From Citrus sinensis (lineage: Eukaryota; Streptophyta; Magnoliopsida; Sapindales; Rutaceae): a stretch of DNA of 64,000 nucleotides. Positions 24,750-38,479 of the stretch are shown here, piece by piece. A model generated the notes under the pieces. That model was not told the origin of the DNA. It saw only the letters and a program-made list of their open reading frames with translations, and made no database searches. The DNA is taken from positions 23,279,001 to 23,343,000 of the forward strand of contig NC_068564.1 of the NCBI RefSeq assembly GCF_022201045.2, read 5' to 3'. A program made the position numbers and the translations under genes. Each line of letters begins with the position of its first letter. The stretch's first letter is position 1.

Positions 24750-24822
24750 AAACCCTAATTAAACCTGTAACCAAAACTAGAGAGGCCTAACGGGTTATGA
24801 GCTATTCGAGAATTCATGGGCT
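24750..24822 (-). promoter_or_regulatory. Telo-box and site II-like motif upstream of BRX1
   Basis: The telo-box AAACCCTAA occupies 24750-24758 and TGGGCT (a site II, TGGGCY motif) 24817-24822. The combination is known from promoters of plant ribosomal-protein and ribosome-biogenesis genes, where TCP factors bind site II. It fits the BRX1 assignment. Confidence 0.6.
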
Positions 24823-25718
24823 TTCTATTCGGGCCTGATCAGGTGCTATTCAAACTCAAAAATATACTCTTCTTTTTTTTTTAATGCAAAAACAATCCAT
24901 TTAATTGGCATATAAGTTTGAAAATTATTTTTTTTATCTTCATTTATATATGTGTGTGTGGAAACAGGTGACTTAAAAGGGTGATTTTGGTGTCAAACCT
25001 CCTCTTCATATAAACCGCAATTTAATTTTTGTGTTACTCAAAGGGTCACAGTGGAGGAATGATTATAGAATGTTAAATTTAATTTCATAATGAGGTGTGG
25101 AATTTGTTTCTTTGGTGAAAATCTCAATTTAATTTTATCATAAAAAATTGAAGGCATAAATGACATTAGAATTGCTAAGTTGTCAACCGACAGTGATGGA
25201 AAAATTTAAATCCATAATAAGTTACAATGATACAAGGATTTAGTTCATTATGATGCACATAAATAAATTTATGACGTAAAAAAATTACTCTTATTATTTA
25301 ATGAAGAAGATTTGCTCTTGATTATAACAAAGTTATTTAGACAGTGTATCAGCAGAATTTTTTATTATAGATATTAGAATATTGTAATATAATGATTAAA
25401 AAATTATCCATCTTTATTATAAAATTAAAAATAATAATGTAAAATTATAATTAAGACTAGTAAGCCTAAATCTCTAAATAGCTAATGTTAGGAAAATAAA
25501 TGCAAAAATTGAGGGGCTGGACGAGATATTCTAAACCGCCTTTACCACACTCCTCACTCTCCGAACAAGCGACATCTGTGGCAGTGACAATGACACGCAC
25601 ATACACAGAACCTTTCTGCAAAATTCTATAAGCTTCTGCAATCCAAAGCTTCTCTCTGCACAAAGAAGGAATCATATAGCGCAAGAAGAAACAACCAATC
25701 TCTACGGAAGCATCAAGC
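24823..25718. other. Divergent intergenic region, BRX1 / LanC-like
   Basis: AT-rich sequence without coding signal; it must hold the LanC-like promoter. The minus frame at 25466-25720 overlaps the LanC-like 5' leader and has no recognisable content. Confidence 0.5.
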
Positions 25719-28659
25719 ATGGCTGATCGTTTCTTCCCAAATGAAATGCCAGAAACATCACTTGCAGTTGCAGCTCATGAAACAACAACTGCCCAAGACT
25801 CTCTCACCAAGCTCCTTTCTCTTCCGTACACAGCAGTTAGTGACACGCTCAAAAACTCAGCTTTGGCTCTCAAACAAACAGTAACTCCGTCTCTTTAACT
25901 TTCCCATATAGCAATTTATGATTTTTTTTTCTTTCACTTTACAATCTTTTTTTTTTAATCTTTATATGCCGACCAAGATTTTTTATTTTTATTTTTTTGG
26001 TTTTGGGTTTTGTTGTTTAGGTTGTGAATGAGACATGGGGAGTGAGTGGAAAGCGTGTGCAAGATTACACTTTGTATACGGGTGCTCTCGGGACTGCTTA
26101 CTTGCTGTTTAAAGCTTACCAAGTTACCAAGAATGACAATGAGCTTAAGTTGTGTTGTGATATTGTCGAGGCCTGTGATTCTGCTTCGAGAGATTCTGGG
26201 TACTCTCTCTGTCTCTATGTTCTCACTAACACATGAACACATGTTTATGTGTGGATTACTTGAAGAGGGTAGGTTTTGTTTAGTTCAAATTGAATGGGAA
26301 ATTTGCCAAATGTTTTTCAATTGAAGTTGCAATTGTTTTGTGCCTAAATTGCTTGAATCACAGCTCAGCTCGTTCAGTGAACTAAAGTTGTTATTTGAGA
26401 TGTTGGATTGTTCAAATTCACTGGAATTTTTTTTTAACCCACTTGTGGTCTATCTTTTCCACAGTGTAAATGAGTTTGGTACAAGTAAATTTGAAGTGAC
26501 TTGTTTGTTAGAGAGGGAAAATGCGCAAAATGGGAGGAATTCTGAACCTGAGTTTCAGTTGAGTCGAATTTAGCAATTCGAATCTATTGGAAGTGTTGTG
26601 TGATATTTGTGATGGTTGAATTTGTCAAACTAGGTTGGTTATAGAGATGAAATTGATTGGGGGTGCTGATCTGAAATCCTCCTCTGTGGAAGTGAGAATT
26701 TGATGAAATGTCTTTTTGTTATGTGAAATATATGAATGTTTGGAAACTCTAGACTGAGTGTAGATTCAGACGCAACTCCCAAGGCTGAAAAATACTTCTA
26801 AAAGAAACGAAAAAGATAGAATCAATTGGAAAGGGTTGTAACGTGGTATGTGGGTTCGCCTGCCTAGTTGGAATTTTGCAATTGATTGTATAGTGAGTTC
26901 TAGCTGTACACCATTAGAAATGATTGATCTGATTTTCTGGAGTTTATTATGGGATGCATGGATGTAGGCGTGTGACATTCATATGTGGGCGGGCTGGTGT
27001 TTGTGCTCTCGGTGCTGTCCTGGCAAAGCATGCTGGTGATGAAAGGCTACTTGATCACTACTTAACAAAGTTTAAAGAGGTACTTGATTGGCTAATTCTT
27101 TTTCCAATATTGATGACATTGTTCCCCTATAAATACTTGATTGTTAACTTTTGATACCCTATTTTATTCTTGAAAGCAGATCAAACTCCCTAGTGATTTG
27201 CCAAATGAGTTATTATATGGGAGAGTGGGGTTTTTATGGGCCTGTTCATTCTTAAACAAGCATATGGGTAAAGACACAATATCTACTGCCCAAATGGTAA
27301 GTTTTATGTACTCTTGTTTCTTCTTCTGGTTTGTCTCAAGTAAGCAGTCCAAATTTTTTTATCTTTTAATTGGATTAATGTTTTTGCAGAGAGCAGTTGT
27401 GGATGAAATTATTAAGGCTGGTAGACGATTAGCTAACAGGGGAAGATGCCCATTGATGTATGAATGGCATGGGAAGAAGTATTGGGGTGCTGCCCATGGA
27501 CTGGCAGGGATTATGCATGTTTTGATGGACATGGAACTGAAACCTGATGAGGTGGAGGATGTTAAGGGTACACTTCGCTACATGATAAAGAACCGTTTCC
27601 CCAGCGGCAATTATCCTTCTAGTGAAGGAAGTGAATCCGATCGTCTTGTGCATTGGTGCCATGGTGCTCCTGGGGTCACTCTAACCCTCGCAAAAGCAGC
27701 TGAGGTGATTCTTGATGAGCATTGTCATTTTCATTGCTGTCTAATTTATCAAATTTATTGTAAAGGAGTCATCGTAGTTTAGAGAAATGAAGAATTAAAT
27801 GATTTGTCAGCATAAATATGATTTATTTAGCCTTGATGGCATATAAAAATAAAGAATTAACTGATGTGTGCGCTTCATTAGAAAATTGTTGTGTATTTGC
27901 TCAGTTTTTTTCCAACTAGTCTAAGCAAAATTACTTCAGAAAATTGTCACAAGCTCACACCTAGTATTTCAAGAGAATTGAACATTTTAGCAGTTGTTGA
28001 AAAGTTGAGGTAATGCATATTGTTGTTATAAATGTCTATATTATAGTTCTATGTGGTGACTTCCAGTGGTGAGTGCTGTCATTTACATTATATTGGAGAA
28101 GCCATTCATATTCCACAGAATGCCATTCTTTTTATTTTGTTGGTGCTCTTATGATTAAACATGAAATTTTGCGAAGTTATGACTTCCTTCCTCTTATGCT
28201 GGCATTGACTTTTCCCTCGGAGATACTCAAGTCTCTATGTTAGTCCTTTTAACCCTTTTTGGTTGAGAAAAACATCTTTACGATCTGACAACTCTCTTGT
28301 CCACAATGTTAAATTATCAGGTTTTTGGAGAGAAGGAATTCTTGCAAGCGGCTGTGGATGCTGGCGAGGTGGTATGGAAAAGGGGTCTACTTAAACAAGT
28401 TGGCATCTGTCATGGCATCAGTGGGAACACCTATGTTTTTCTATCACTCTACCGACTGACTGGTAACGTCGAGTACTTGTACAGAGCCAAAGCATTTGCA
28501 TGCTTTCTGTATGATAGAGCTCAAAAACTCATAGCAGAAGGGAAGATGCATGGAGGTGATCGCCCTTATTCACTATTTGAAGGTATAGGAGGGATGACTC
28601 ATCTCTTTCTGGACATGATTGAACCATCCGAAGCTAGGTTCCCTGCTTATGAACTTTAA
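25719..28659 (+). CDS. LanC-like protein, GCR2/GCL family
   Basis: There are six exons: 25719-25880, 26021-26199, 26968-27079, 27180-27296, 27390-27704 and 28321-28659, giving 407 residues with intact frame. The repeated helical-toroid motifs of the LanC superfamily are present: YTGALGTAYLLF, FICGRAGV, LLYGRVGFLWA, WGAAHGLAGIMHVL, WCHGAPGV, ICHGISGN and LFEGIGGMTHLFLD. The zinc ligands expected from LANCL1 and nisin cyclase are in place: Cys280 in WCHG, and Cys325 and His326 in ICHG. Plant members (GCR2, GCL1, GCL2) were once proposed as abscisic-acid receptors, a claim widely disputed; animal LANCLs add glutathione to dehydroamino acids, so a protein-repair role is plausible. It is soluble or membrane-associated. 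Which GCL paralogue it is cannot be decided here. Confidence 0.95.
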
Positions 28660-29080
28660 GTTGCCTTCTGGAAATTATATTAGGGGAGCACTTATAAATT
28701 CTGAAACCTTTTTTTTTTTTTTTTCAAAATTTGGGTTACTGGTGTTCTACCTTCCTGCTGTATATGTTATACCTTTTTACAGTGTGAACTTTAAGAGTTT
28801 CTTTTAACTATTACTTCACTCAAAGCACTATGCTGACAAATCTGGCATTCTTCTATGTTTGGAAGTCTCTTGATACATCAAGCCATGATTACTCAGCCAA
28901 AATCCAAATGTTTAAGAAGTCCTTGAAGTACAATTAACATGAAGCCGAAATGTTTCTCTTTTCATTTCATATTAGACTCTGAAATAACTACCACTTTGCA
29001 ACAGGAGTGAGTGATTTATTGACATTTTTTTTCCACAAGCCATCTACATCTACAATTGAAAAGCTGACCACAATTCCAAA

Positions 29081-29152
29081 CTCCGCTACCTAACAAACCT
29101 TCAAGCTCATAAAACCCTCCGCTACCTAACAAACCTTCAAGCTCATAAAACC
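29081..29152. repeat. 36-bp direct tandem duplication in POR 3' region
   Basis: Two adjacent near-identical 36-bp copies (29081-29116 and 29117-29152), containing CTACCTAACAAACCTTCAAG, lie just downstream of the POR stop codon, in its probable 3'UTR. Confidence 0.9.
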
Positions 29153-29196
29153 CTCCCATAACATAAACTGGTAGATCTGAATCTCCAGGTTTTGAA

Positions 29197-30993
29197 TTAG
29201 GCCAAACCAACAAGTTTCTCACTTATCTCCCAGACTTTACGTGCCTTCTCAACGTCACTAGCTTCCTGAGACAACTGATTCTCAAATGAAGCTGAGTCCT
29301 TGTTCCAGCTCCAGTAAACACCTGATTTTGTCAAGCTTGGATCGCTCACAACCTAACAGAAGCAACCAGTCAGATAACACCCTCCAGGCATCAATCACAA
29401 ATATTTGCATAATATAAAAACAGAGAAAGCACCAAATCATGTTATTTTACCTGAGCAAGTCTTTTTCCAGCTTCATCTTCAGAGACATAACCCTTGGTGA
29501 TGTACTTTTGGAATGGGGGGAAGAGAAGTCTGAACAAGGGAATGTGCTCCCTGAACAAGCCTGTTGTGGCAATGCAGCCAGGGTAAAGGGAAGCGAATGC
29601 GATGCCAGTTTCCTCGTGGAACCGCCTGTGAAACTCTTGCATGGTAAGCATGTTGCAGACTTTGCTGTCCTTGTAGGCCTTGGCACCGTCAAAATCTCCA
29701 CCGTCAATCATGGATGAGCTGTTTAGCCCATTTAAGCCTCCAGCAAATCCCCTTAAGTCCCCAAGGTTGGCCTTAGGAGGTACATTACCAGCCAAGGTAT
29801 TTGTGTTTCCTTTATCATGCATCATAAAGTATAGTCGGTGCATGAATATCAAAATTTTGCTACATTTGATAGATGTAAATGCATATCATATATGAATTAG
29901 TACCTGTGATTGAGCCAACGATGATGAGACGCTTTGATGGGTAATCAGATTGCTTCAAGTCATCAAGCAACAGCCGTGAAAGGAGGAAGTGACCAAGATG
30001 GTTGGTTCCAACACTAAGTTCAAATCCCTCGGCCGTAAATGTAGGCTCCTTAGCAGTTGGCAAATAAACAGCAGCATTGCAAACTAGCACATCGAGAGGT
30101 CTGCCTGATCGCCTGAAGGTATCAACAAATTGGCGAACACTGTCAAGGGAAGCCAGATCTAAATGCATGATAGTGTAGTTCTCCTTAGCCATGCCAGCCG
30201 ACTTGGCGGCTCTTTCAGCCTTGAGAAAATCCCTGCAGGCCATGATTATATGCCATTTCCCAGTTTCAGCTAAAGCCTTAGCTGTGGCCAGCCCCAATCC
30301 AGACGATGCGCCGGTGATTATAACGCTGCCTTTTCTGAGAGTTTTCTTCCCTTGTGGGGAAGAAACATCGACTGCTGGAGAGGCAATAGCCATTGTTTGG
30401 GCTCTTACCACCCCATTTCTTTGGCTGAATTCTCTCTGCAAAGTAAATTCAATTATGTTATGCATACACAAAATATCCAAAATAACAACAACATGTAGCC
30501 AACGTACTGTAGATCCATGGCACTTCAGACTGTCAGACAAAATTCCAAGCTATCTATAACGATTCTTATTTTTTCAGATAATCTCACTCATTGCTTTGTG
30601 ATTCAAACTACAATCTCTCACCAAAACATCATACAAAAAGCTAAAATTTTCATCAAGGTCTTATAGGTTATTTTTTTGTGCATAATTAGCCATATTTTTG
30701 CTGTAACAACATACCTCGCATCTTAATGCAGAAGAGCTGAAATCAGCCTTTGCATGTTCTGAGAATGAAACTCCAAAAAGACTCGAGTCCTTGAAAGATG
30801 CACTAGTTTTGCCCTGCATGCAACAGATATTACGTACAAAAATGTCAACCCCATGTGTTGTTATTTTTTCACCAAAAATAGCAAGAACAACAAAAAGCTC
30901 ATAATAAGAAATCGGACCCAAAAATGAAAACTAATTAACCTCTTTGGGGACTGAGAAAGCAGAGGGAACCAAAGCAGCAGCTTGGAGGGCCAT
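29197..30993 (-). CDS. POR: Light-dependent NADPH:protochlorophyllide oxidoreductase, chloroplastic
   Basis: There are five exons: 30993-30940, 30813-30715, 30435-29904, 29809-29451 and 29352-29197, giving 399 residues, the usual POR length. Residues 1 to about 65 form a Ser/Ala-rich plastid transit peptide. The short-chain dehydrogenase fold follows, with NADPH motif TGASSGLG at 92-99, VCNAAVY, and catalytic YKDSK with Tyr274 and Lys278. The POR-specific [13 protein letters not shown] region and C-terminal WSWNKDS are present. The enzyme reduces ring D of protochlorophyllide to chlorophyllide using NADPH and light, on plastid inner membranes, in chlorophyll synthesis. The paralogue (A, B or C type) cannot be decided safely. 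Its 3' end faces the LanC-like gene about 540 bp away. Confidence 0.98.
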
Positions 30994-31084
30994 TAACTAG
31001 CTTAGTGTTGAGACTTTCTTTCTAAAGGATTTTTTTTTCTGACCAATGTTGAGAGAATGAAAGAGATAGCAAGCGATATTGCTG

Positions 31085-31161
31085 TATTTATAGTAAAGTC
31101 CACGCGATTTTTGACAAAAATGAGTTATGTATAATTGGATATGAGTGGCAGAGAGGATAAG
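31085..31161 (-). promoter_or_regulatory. POR promoter: TATA box and I-box
   Basis: On the minus strand TATAAATA lies at 31092-31085, about 92 bp before the start codon. GATAAG (I-box core) occurs on the plus strand at 31156-31161, and a CCAAT sequence lies near 31202. I-box/GATA motifs are common in light-regulated plant promoters, in keeping with a chlorophyll-synthesis gene. Confidence 0.5.
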
Positions 31162-31249
31162 ATAACTGGCAGCAAAAGTATCTGCCACATCAATTCTCAG
31201 CCACCAATGAGAATTCAAGGTTTGGATTTCCCGATATTGTATGCCATAT

Positions 31250-32199
31250 TTTATTTAACCTTCTTGGTGGGCCAATGAGAGTATTTTGGTCCAACCTCGG
31301 AAAGGTTTCACTCCTAATAGTTATGGGCTGAGAGTCTGAATAAGTTGAAACGGATAGTAGCGATGGGTTAAAATTTCATTCCACGTTTAGGCTTTGAGCT
31401 TGCGTTGGCATAACTTGGCTTCAAGGACAAATTGATGCATTGGTGAAATCAAGATTCAAACATTTGAACTTGTAAACGGAACACCGAACATTTAAACTTG
31501 TAAACGGAACACTGATTATAACTAACTGATCTCAAAGCAAAATTTTTAAATTACTTTGTACAAAGTGTCCCAAACAATATGACTACTAATGTTACAATGA
31601 CATAGTATGGTTCAGTTTCAACCCATTCTACATAATTTTGGTGCCAATACTTGCGCACAAGGTTTAGGCATTAAGTGCTACAGCTGATCCTAAAAACTCT
31701 TGCTCGCACACACAGAGGCTTAAACTTGAAGTGCCGCTCTGCCAGTAACCATATTTTTTTTATATCAACACCTAATTCCATTCCCAGCAGCCTGCTGATG
31801 AGCGTAACAAACAAGATTGGCAAAATGAATCACAAAAGAATTTCATTTAAATCCAATAAGCTTTTGCCATGCTCATAACTCTACAATTCCCGATACCGGA
31901 AATACATTGATTTCTAAATTCTCGGTGTAGATTTCTTCCTTTTTTTCATTTTTTTTAACGAATCTATTTTTTTTTTCTCAATGCTCAATCAGAATGGCTA
32001 TCCATGTGTTCCATTCCGATGAGCACAACCACAAAGAAAGAAGAAATGGAACTCACTAATATTACAAATCTCACCCAATATCTCTCTGTACACATTTAAC
32101 CATGAGGGGAAATGGAAGGCAATCGACCTGTAAATCATATTCACCCCCAACACTGAGGCTCCTGTCATTTTTTTTCATTTTCTTTTTGTTTCCAGGACC
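31250..32199. other. Intergenic between POR and the WD40 gene
   Basis: No coding signal. The right part (about 31,900-32,199) is probably the 3'UTR of the WD40 gene. A 29-bp near repeat (GAACTTGTAAACGGAACAC / TAAACTTGTAAACGGAACAC) lies at 31,465-31,515. Confidence 0.5.
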
Positions 32200-35100
32200 T
32201 TAAATTCGAACTGGCAATCCAAAATTTTGATACGCTCTAATTTCCCCACGAAGGCCAGCCGTTACAATCACCATACCCCATGCTGAGATGCTTGAACTTA
32301 TCCCATTGGATATATCCAAGCTGGTTCGAGGGCTCCGATTCCTAGCAGCCAAGACAAGTTTTTCCTCTGGCCATGTAGCTGAGATTCTATCAAAGAAATA
32401 GCTGTTGGTTGCACTAGAAATGGTTCCATTTAGCGGACTATTGGTGTAACCAGTTGCAGATCGACAATCCTCATTACCACTAATTTCCTCAACAGGTGTA
32501 GGAGGATGGTTTGCGGTGGAAAACTCATCAAGATATGTATCTTGCAGCCCCCAAGTGTCACCCACACCAGGCCAAGGGATGGCCACTGAAACATCTTGAC
32601 AATGGAAATGCTCATATGAATGCGTAACAGTAATACTTTTGCTTCTGCTAGGTCGGGATTCAGCTTCGTATTTCCATACATAAACATAAGAATCCTCACT
32701 AGCAGAGACCACATATCTTCCATTTGCTGTGAGTGAAGCTGAGATTTGGCTATTTGTGTTACGAAAACCTGTCATGGTGGAACACCAACTCGCCAGTGAA
32801 AATGTAACAGCATAGAAGTGCACACGTATATGTCCCAAAAATAAATAAATAAATAAATAACTTGTTCTTCAGATGATGAAATTTTAATATTTTCCACACA
32901 GCATGTAGACCTTGCTCCATGAAAGCATCTTATACTTATGTGATCAGACAACACAGAAAATTTTAGCTTCCTACAACCATACCTAGTTTCAATAATTCAG
33001 AGATTTGATATCTACATCATACAGGTCAGGCAAAGCGTGTCAACTTTGTTCCATTGGTCAAGCAAAGATCCCTAATTATTCCATGAAGAAGATAGGATAC
33101 AATTTTCCAAGAACCATGGGATGTTCCATATATGAGAACTAAGTCTACAGCTCAGTTAGTTATAAGGTTACCAAGAACTTTCAATGATCAAAACCAGATT
33201 AACTACTCTTTGCAATTCCAATCATACACCAGAAGGAACTATCTTAGACCAATTATTTTAAAGAGTGGACTTAAAACCATCATAGTGATCAACTCCTCAT
33301 AACAGCAGATGACTGAAGGAAATGGAGAATCAGTGGCATCAACTTCAGTGATACCTAAATATATCTAAGAGGGTCAAGTATCAAGAGTAGAAGGGTAATT
33401 TATCATCTAAATTCAAACACCTAAAAAACTTCAGGAAAAGAAAAAAAGAACAATACAAACCATATATTGAACATAATTCTCACCTTTGAACTTGTGAACC
33501 AAGTCAATGCCATCAACAACTCGAATCCTTGAATCTGCAGACGTGACGAGCACTTCTGATGAACTTCCTGGTGCAAACTGGTTTCTGAAGATAATTAGCA
33601 ACTAACAAGGATCTAAATAAACTAGTAGCAGAATGAGTAAATAAACAACAAATTACTCATTATCCATAGATTGAAGAAAATGAAAATGAAGGAAAGGATC
33701 ATAGCTTGATGTGTCATCTCAAGAAATCTAGATGGTGCATGGAATGGCAAAATACCTGGAAACCAGTGATTTTCCTCTGATGAGATCTCTTCTTCTTATT
33801 CTGCAGGTTGATTGGACTCTTCTGTTGCAACTTATTCTCTGAACAAGATACATACAAAAAGATAATCAACTTCCAGCTGAACATAGCTTGCAGGGATTCC
33901 ACACAGTCACAATCACAGGGTTGAGAGTCAGAAAGAGCAAGAGAGAGGAAAAGAGAGTTAGCAACATGTACCAGATGTATTGTATAAATGACAGCTTCCC
34001 TTGTAAGACCCAACCAGTGCACCCTTCAGAAATCAACAAAAATTACATTGAGCCATTTATTATATTTTCTTTCTGAAAATTATATGCATAGAACAACTAT
34101 AATACTAAATCACACCCAACCTGACCATCTGGTGTGTAGCAAGCGGCAGTGACCATCTCATGCAGATCATTCCAGTCAACTACTTGACGTTCAGGAATGC
34201 TCCATATGCGAACCTTAGCATCAAGCGATCCACTAATGAAATATCTATCATCAACAGGATTAAACTGGATGCAAGTTACTGTGTCAAGGCAGAGCAAAAA
34301 TACAAAGTGTAATTAGCAATACACAAACTACTCTAATAACTTAAGGAAACAGATGAACAAAAAGCTATTTTGGCTGATTCTACAAGCCCCAGGCTCTTAA
34401 CAGTGAATAAGAAAAGGAAAAGGAAAAAGAAAATCACACTTCTTAGAGGATCCAAAAAATTGTGCTTAATGTGCAATGACTCAGAATCTTCATTTTACTA
34501 GTAGTATAACACTAAGTTTTAACTGTGAGATAAATCCTAAGGTTGATACTTCCACAAAGAAGAGCTAAAACGGAGTTCATTTCATGTCATGGTCTTTTAC
34601 TTAAAAGGCACTAAAGCTTGACACTGAAGGTGGAAATAGAGCAAAAATAGAAGAGAAGTCGGTCAGCACTACTTACCATAATCACTGTGAGAAAATATTT
34701 TCAAACACGTCTTGCTAGACAAGTGCCACAGCCGCACTGTTTTGTCCATTGAAGAAGAGAGCAAATGCTGAAGAAAACACCAAAGTTTCATCTTAATTTT
34801 ATTCTGCATGATATTCTAATTCCTCATGAAACTAAAAGATGCTCTTTAGCGGTTCAGGAACATATATACAGTTATTCAAGTCAAACAATTAAAAACTGCA
34901 AAAGTGAATAGATTATCCAGTAGCGTGAAATTTGTGTCAAATGATTCAGCTTTTTATGAATTCCTAGATTATATTGTATAGGAACAATCCAGAAAATAAG
35001 ACGTAGAAGATGACAGTATCAGATAACAGCTGATTTTGAGGATTTATTCAATGAAACAGCTTAAAATCCCATGTGAAAGGAATATCAAAGTAAAATTTTA

Positions 35101-38100
35101 TGTTACCAAAGTTGTGAAAAAGCACATTGATGGTTTTTAACTAAAGGCGGTGGACTGCAAACCACATCATCAATTCTTACATGTGCCTGAAGCACATGGG
35201 AAAAGAATTAAATAATACTACTTGAAAAAAGGGTAGAGATGGTCTAGATGGTCTGACAAAGAAAAATCAAGCCTTTCGTATTAATACTGCCACAAGAAAA
35301 ATCCAACTGATCATAATATCATGAATTTTGATTGCAAGGTGGATAACTCTCAAGGAAAATTATAAAAGTGACGATAGTGAATTTTTCAAGTAATTATTCA
35401 GGTGGTAAATCGACATGTGGATATTGTGATATGTTTGACTCTTCATATGTTTTCCATATGAATTAAGGAAACACGGCCAAATGTAATACGACTAGCATAT
35501 TGTATTATTACTCAAAACCAATTCACTATTTTCAAACATGTAACCCTACACCTTTATGACTGATTGAATAACATCAAGCTTAACTACATTTCTTGGAGTA
35601 TTTGATGCTCTTTGACATATGAGATATTGGCTGATATTTGCTGCCAATTTTGACAGAATACTTAGGAATGTCCAGTGAAATGGCCATCAAGAAGCATTCT
35701 CTTCAACTACTGGAGTCTAAAACTTGGATTTGATGTTATACTAAACTACCATATTTTGTAAGATCTCATCACGAACAACAGATTATCGTTCTTGCTCAGC
35801 TCCATAGTTTCAGAACACATTTTGCATTCTGCTTTCCAGTTCAACAAGCCCAATAATAAAAATTTTAGAAGGACAAAGAAAATGTTGAGACTCTTTGTTG
35901 ATAGAGGAGTCCAGTGCCATGTCCCTCCAAAATAAAACTTGATCAGTCACATTTCACCAAGTTATTTATTGAATTTTACAGAGCTGTTTTTTCCCCTTCA
36001 TCCAGATATCTATTGAGAACTGTAATCTACCATTCTCTCCTCCACAATTGCATGGCCAAGTAATGAGTAAATTGTGATGATAAAAAATAAGTTCAACCAA
36101 GCTTTAAGTAGCAACCAAAAGCCTGACTACTTAACATCTTCTGAATTGTCATTGAAATCTTCTTATTCAACCATTCCCCACCTTGACAAAAATTAAAAAA
36201 AGAGCCGATACCCACACGGGTACAATGTATAAGGATAAATTAGTTTATTTGTTTGCCATAAGGAAAGTTAAACTGATCACTAGCCCTACATATCTAAAGG
36301 TAACTAAATGCATATCCACAGTTTGAAGTTTACTAACAATTTCAAACTTGGGTGATAAAAGGCAAGTACCAATTAAACTAGCCATGCTGCAGCATATAAA
36401 AGTAGAAGAAAACCAAAAAGAACATCTAACAGAAACCCAAATGAGAACTGACCTGAGACTTGGACCACGACAGGTCGAGCACATCATCAAGATGTCCTTG
36501 GAATGAACAAATGGGTTTATCTGAAAGCGCAAACACAGTCTCTGGCACCACCATATGGTCCAAGCTCAATGATTTTCGGTTTATAGACCTCCCTCTTCTC
36601 TTCTTCTCAAGATGGTTATCAAGATGCTTTGGTGACAATGAAGTTGGTTCTGGTGATCCATTGGCCAGTAGCAACATATTCAAATGCCCATCTTCTTGTT
36701 TCTCTAACAATTCTCCCTTCCTCTCTGATTCCACAACCTGCCAAACATGAATAACACAATCCTCACCTGCACTTGCAAGATACCTTCCATCCAAACTGAA
36801 CTTAATACTCCAAATAGATCCATTGTGCGCCTGTATTTCCTGGCACTTGTACAGAGCCGTAAGATCTTTACATGACTTCCCATATTGCCTCACCCTCACT
36901 CTCTCTTGTCCATGAAATGAAACATCCTGGCTATCATCCGTGGCAGAACTGGACCTCCGCCCACCCTTCTCCGATGAGGTATCCCTCTCATCACTACTTC
37001 GCCTCTCTTTATGCCCTGTCACACTACTAGCAACAGTCCTTATACTCTTGAACCAGCTTCCTTTCTTCTTTGACTTCATTCCACCACCACTACTCCCATT
37101 ATTGTTCAAATCAAAACTATCCTTATTACCCTCCTCCACATTCTGCCTCCTCATCAACTCTTGAACAATTGGCGAATGTCCCACACACATTTCAAACTCT
37201 TCGATTGTCAACTGCCTACCAGTCCCCACTTCCTTCACCTTCTTCCATGTCCCATCCTCCTGAATCTCATTCACCACAAACTCTTTTCCATTATCAAGAT
37301 TTTTTATTAAACAGCCTTGTTCAGCTACCCCGGCTGTCCCGTTACCATCAAAATCCTCAACAACTTCTCCACTATTCCCAATATAATTTCCATTCCCATT
37401 TATACTCATGGAATCTCCCCGACTCTCATCCATTCTCTTACAATTCCTGCCAGTGGGTGGCTTATTTGACAAAGCAGCACTAGCAACTGGAGAAGACCCA
37501 TTATTGCTATTACCACTAGGCGACTTACGAACAAGGACACTTTGATTTTGATCAACATTATAACTAACATTACTACTATCATTATCGTTACTGTTACCAT
37601 TATTTACACGCGGCGAATCTAAAGAAGAACAATGAATAGAAAGAATAGAAGGCGAACAAACAGATAATTGATGACGATGCCGACCACTACCATCACGATC
37701 ACAACCGCTACTACTCTTTGCACCATCGGATTTTGATCGAACGATAGTCACACTCACACCACCATCACGAACATTTGAAGAAGACGAAGAACAAACCTGA
37801 TCTTGCTTAGTCAACTGATCAGTCGACGCCGATCGTCCAAAATCTCCATTTCCCATTCCCCTATCCTGCACTTCGGATCCGGGTTTCGCCCGGGCCAAGG
37901 CCCGGTCGTGACTGAGACCCATTTCACGTAGCAGTCGTGACCGCCGCTCGGACACCGAAATGGGCTCGGAGATCCAAACGTCGTACTTCGTAGAGACGCC
38001 CATGGGGAATTTGGGTACCCGGAATTCATAATTAGGAGAGTCCGGGTTGCGATTCGGGTTGTCGGGTTCAGAATCGGAAGAAGAAGAAGTTGTGCAAGAA

Positions 38101-38189
38101 TTAGATGACGAAGTAACCAAGCGATCAAGTGACTCATAGAAACATTCGTCTTCGTCTTCTTCGTCACCTCCACCGCCAGTCTTGCTCAT
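32200..38189 (-). CDS. WD40-repeat protein, WDR44-like
   Basis: There are seven exons: 38189-36453, 34767-34677, 34278-34121, 34023-33972, 33838-33756, 33577-33484 and 32768-32200. The frame is kept through all joins, giving 927 residues. The first ~430 residues are acidic at the start, then Ser/Asn-rich and probably disordered, with conserved islands such as [19 protein letters not shown] and [19 protein letters not shown]. The WD40 part begins at [13 protein letters not shown] and includes [67 protein letters not shown] and SYVYVWKYE. Animal WDR44 binds Rab11 in recycling endosomes; plant homologues of this layout are hardly characterised, so only a scaffold role can be inferred. Intron 1 is about 1.7 kb. 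Confidence 0.95.
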
Positions 38190-38479
38190 AGTTTCAGTCC
38201 TTGTTTCCGTTTTAGTAGGTTTTTATAATCTCTACTGGGCATGCCCATTGAAGAAAAATAATCGATACCCAGTTGATAAAATTCGATTCCGTATCTGGGT
38301 TTTAATTTCCGAGAGAATCTGACGATGGGTTTGGCGAATTTCAAGATTTGGGAACACAACACAAGGGGATCAGGGGAATGCGGGAAACGATGTAGTTTTG
38401 GGGACAGGGGGATTCAGATCCGATGAAGGAAAAAAAATGGGGGGAAAACGAAAGAATGGCGAAGAGGAGGAAGAGGAGG

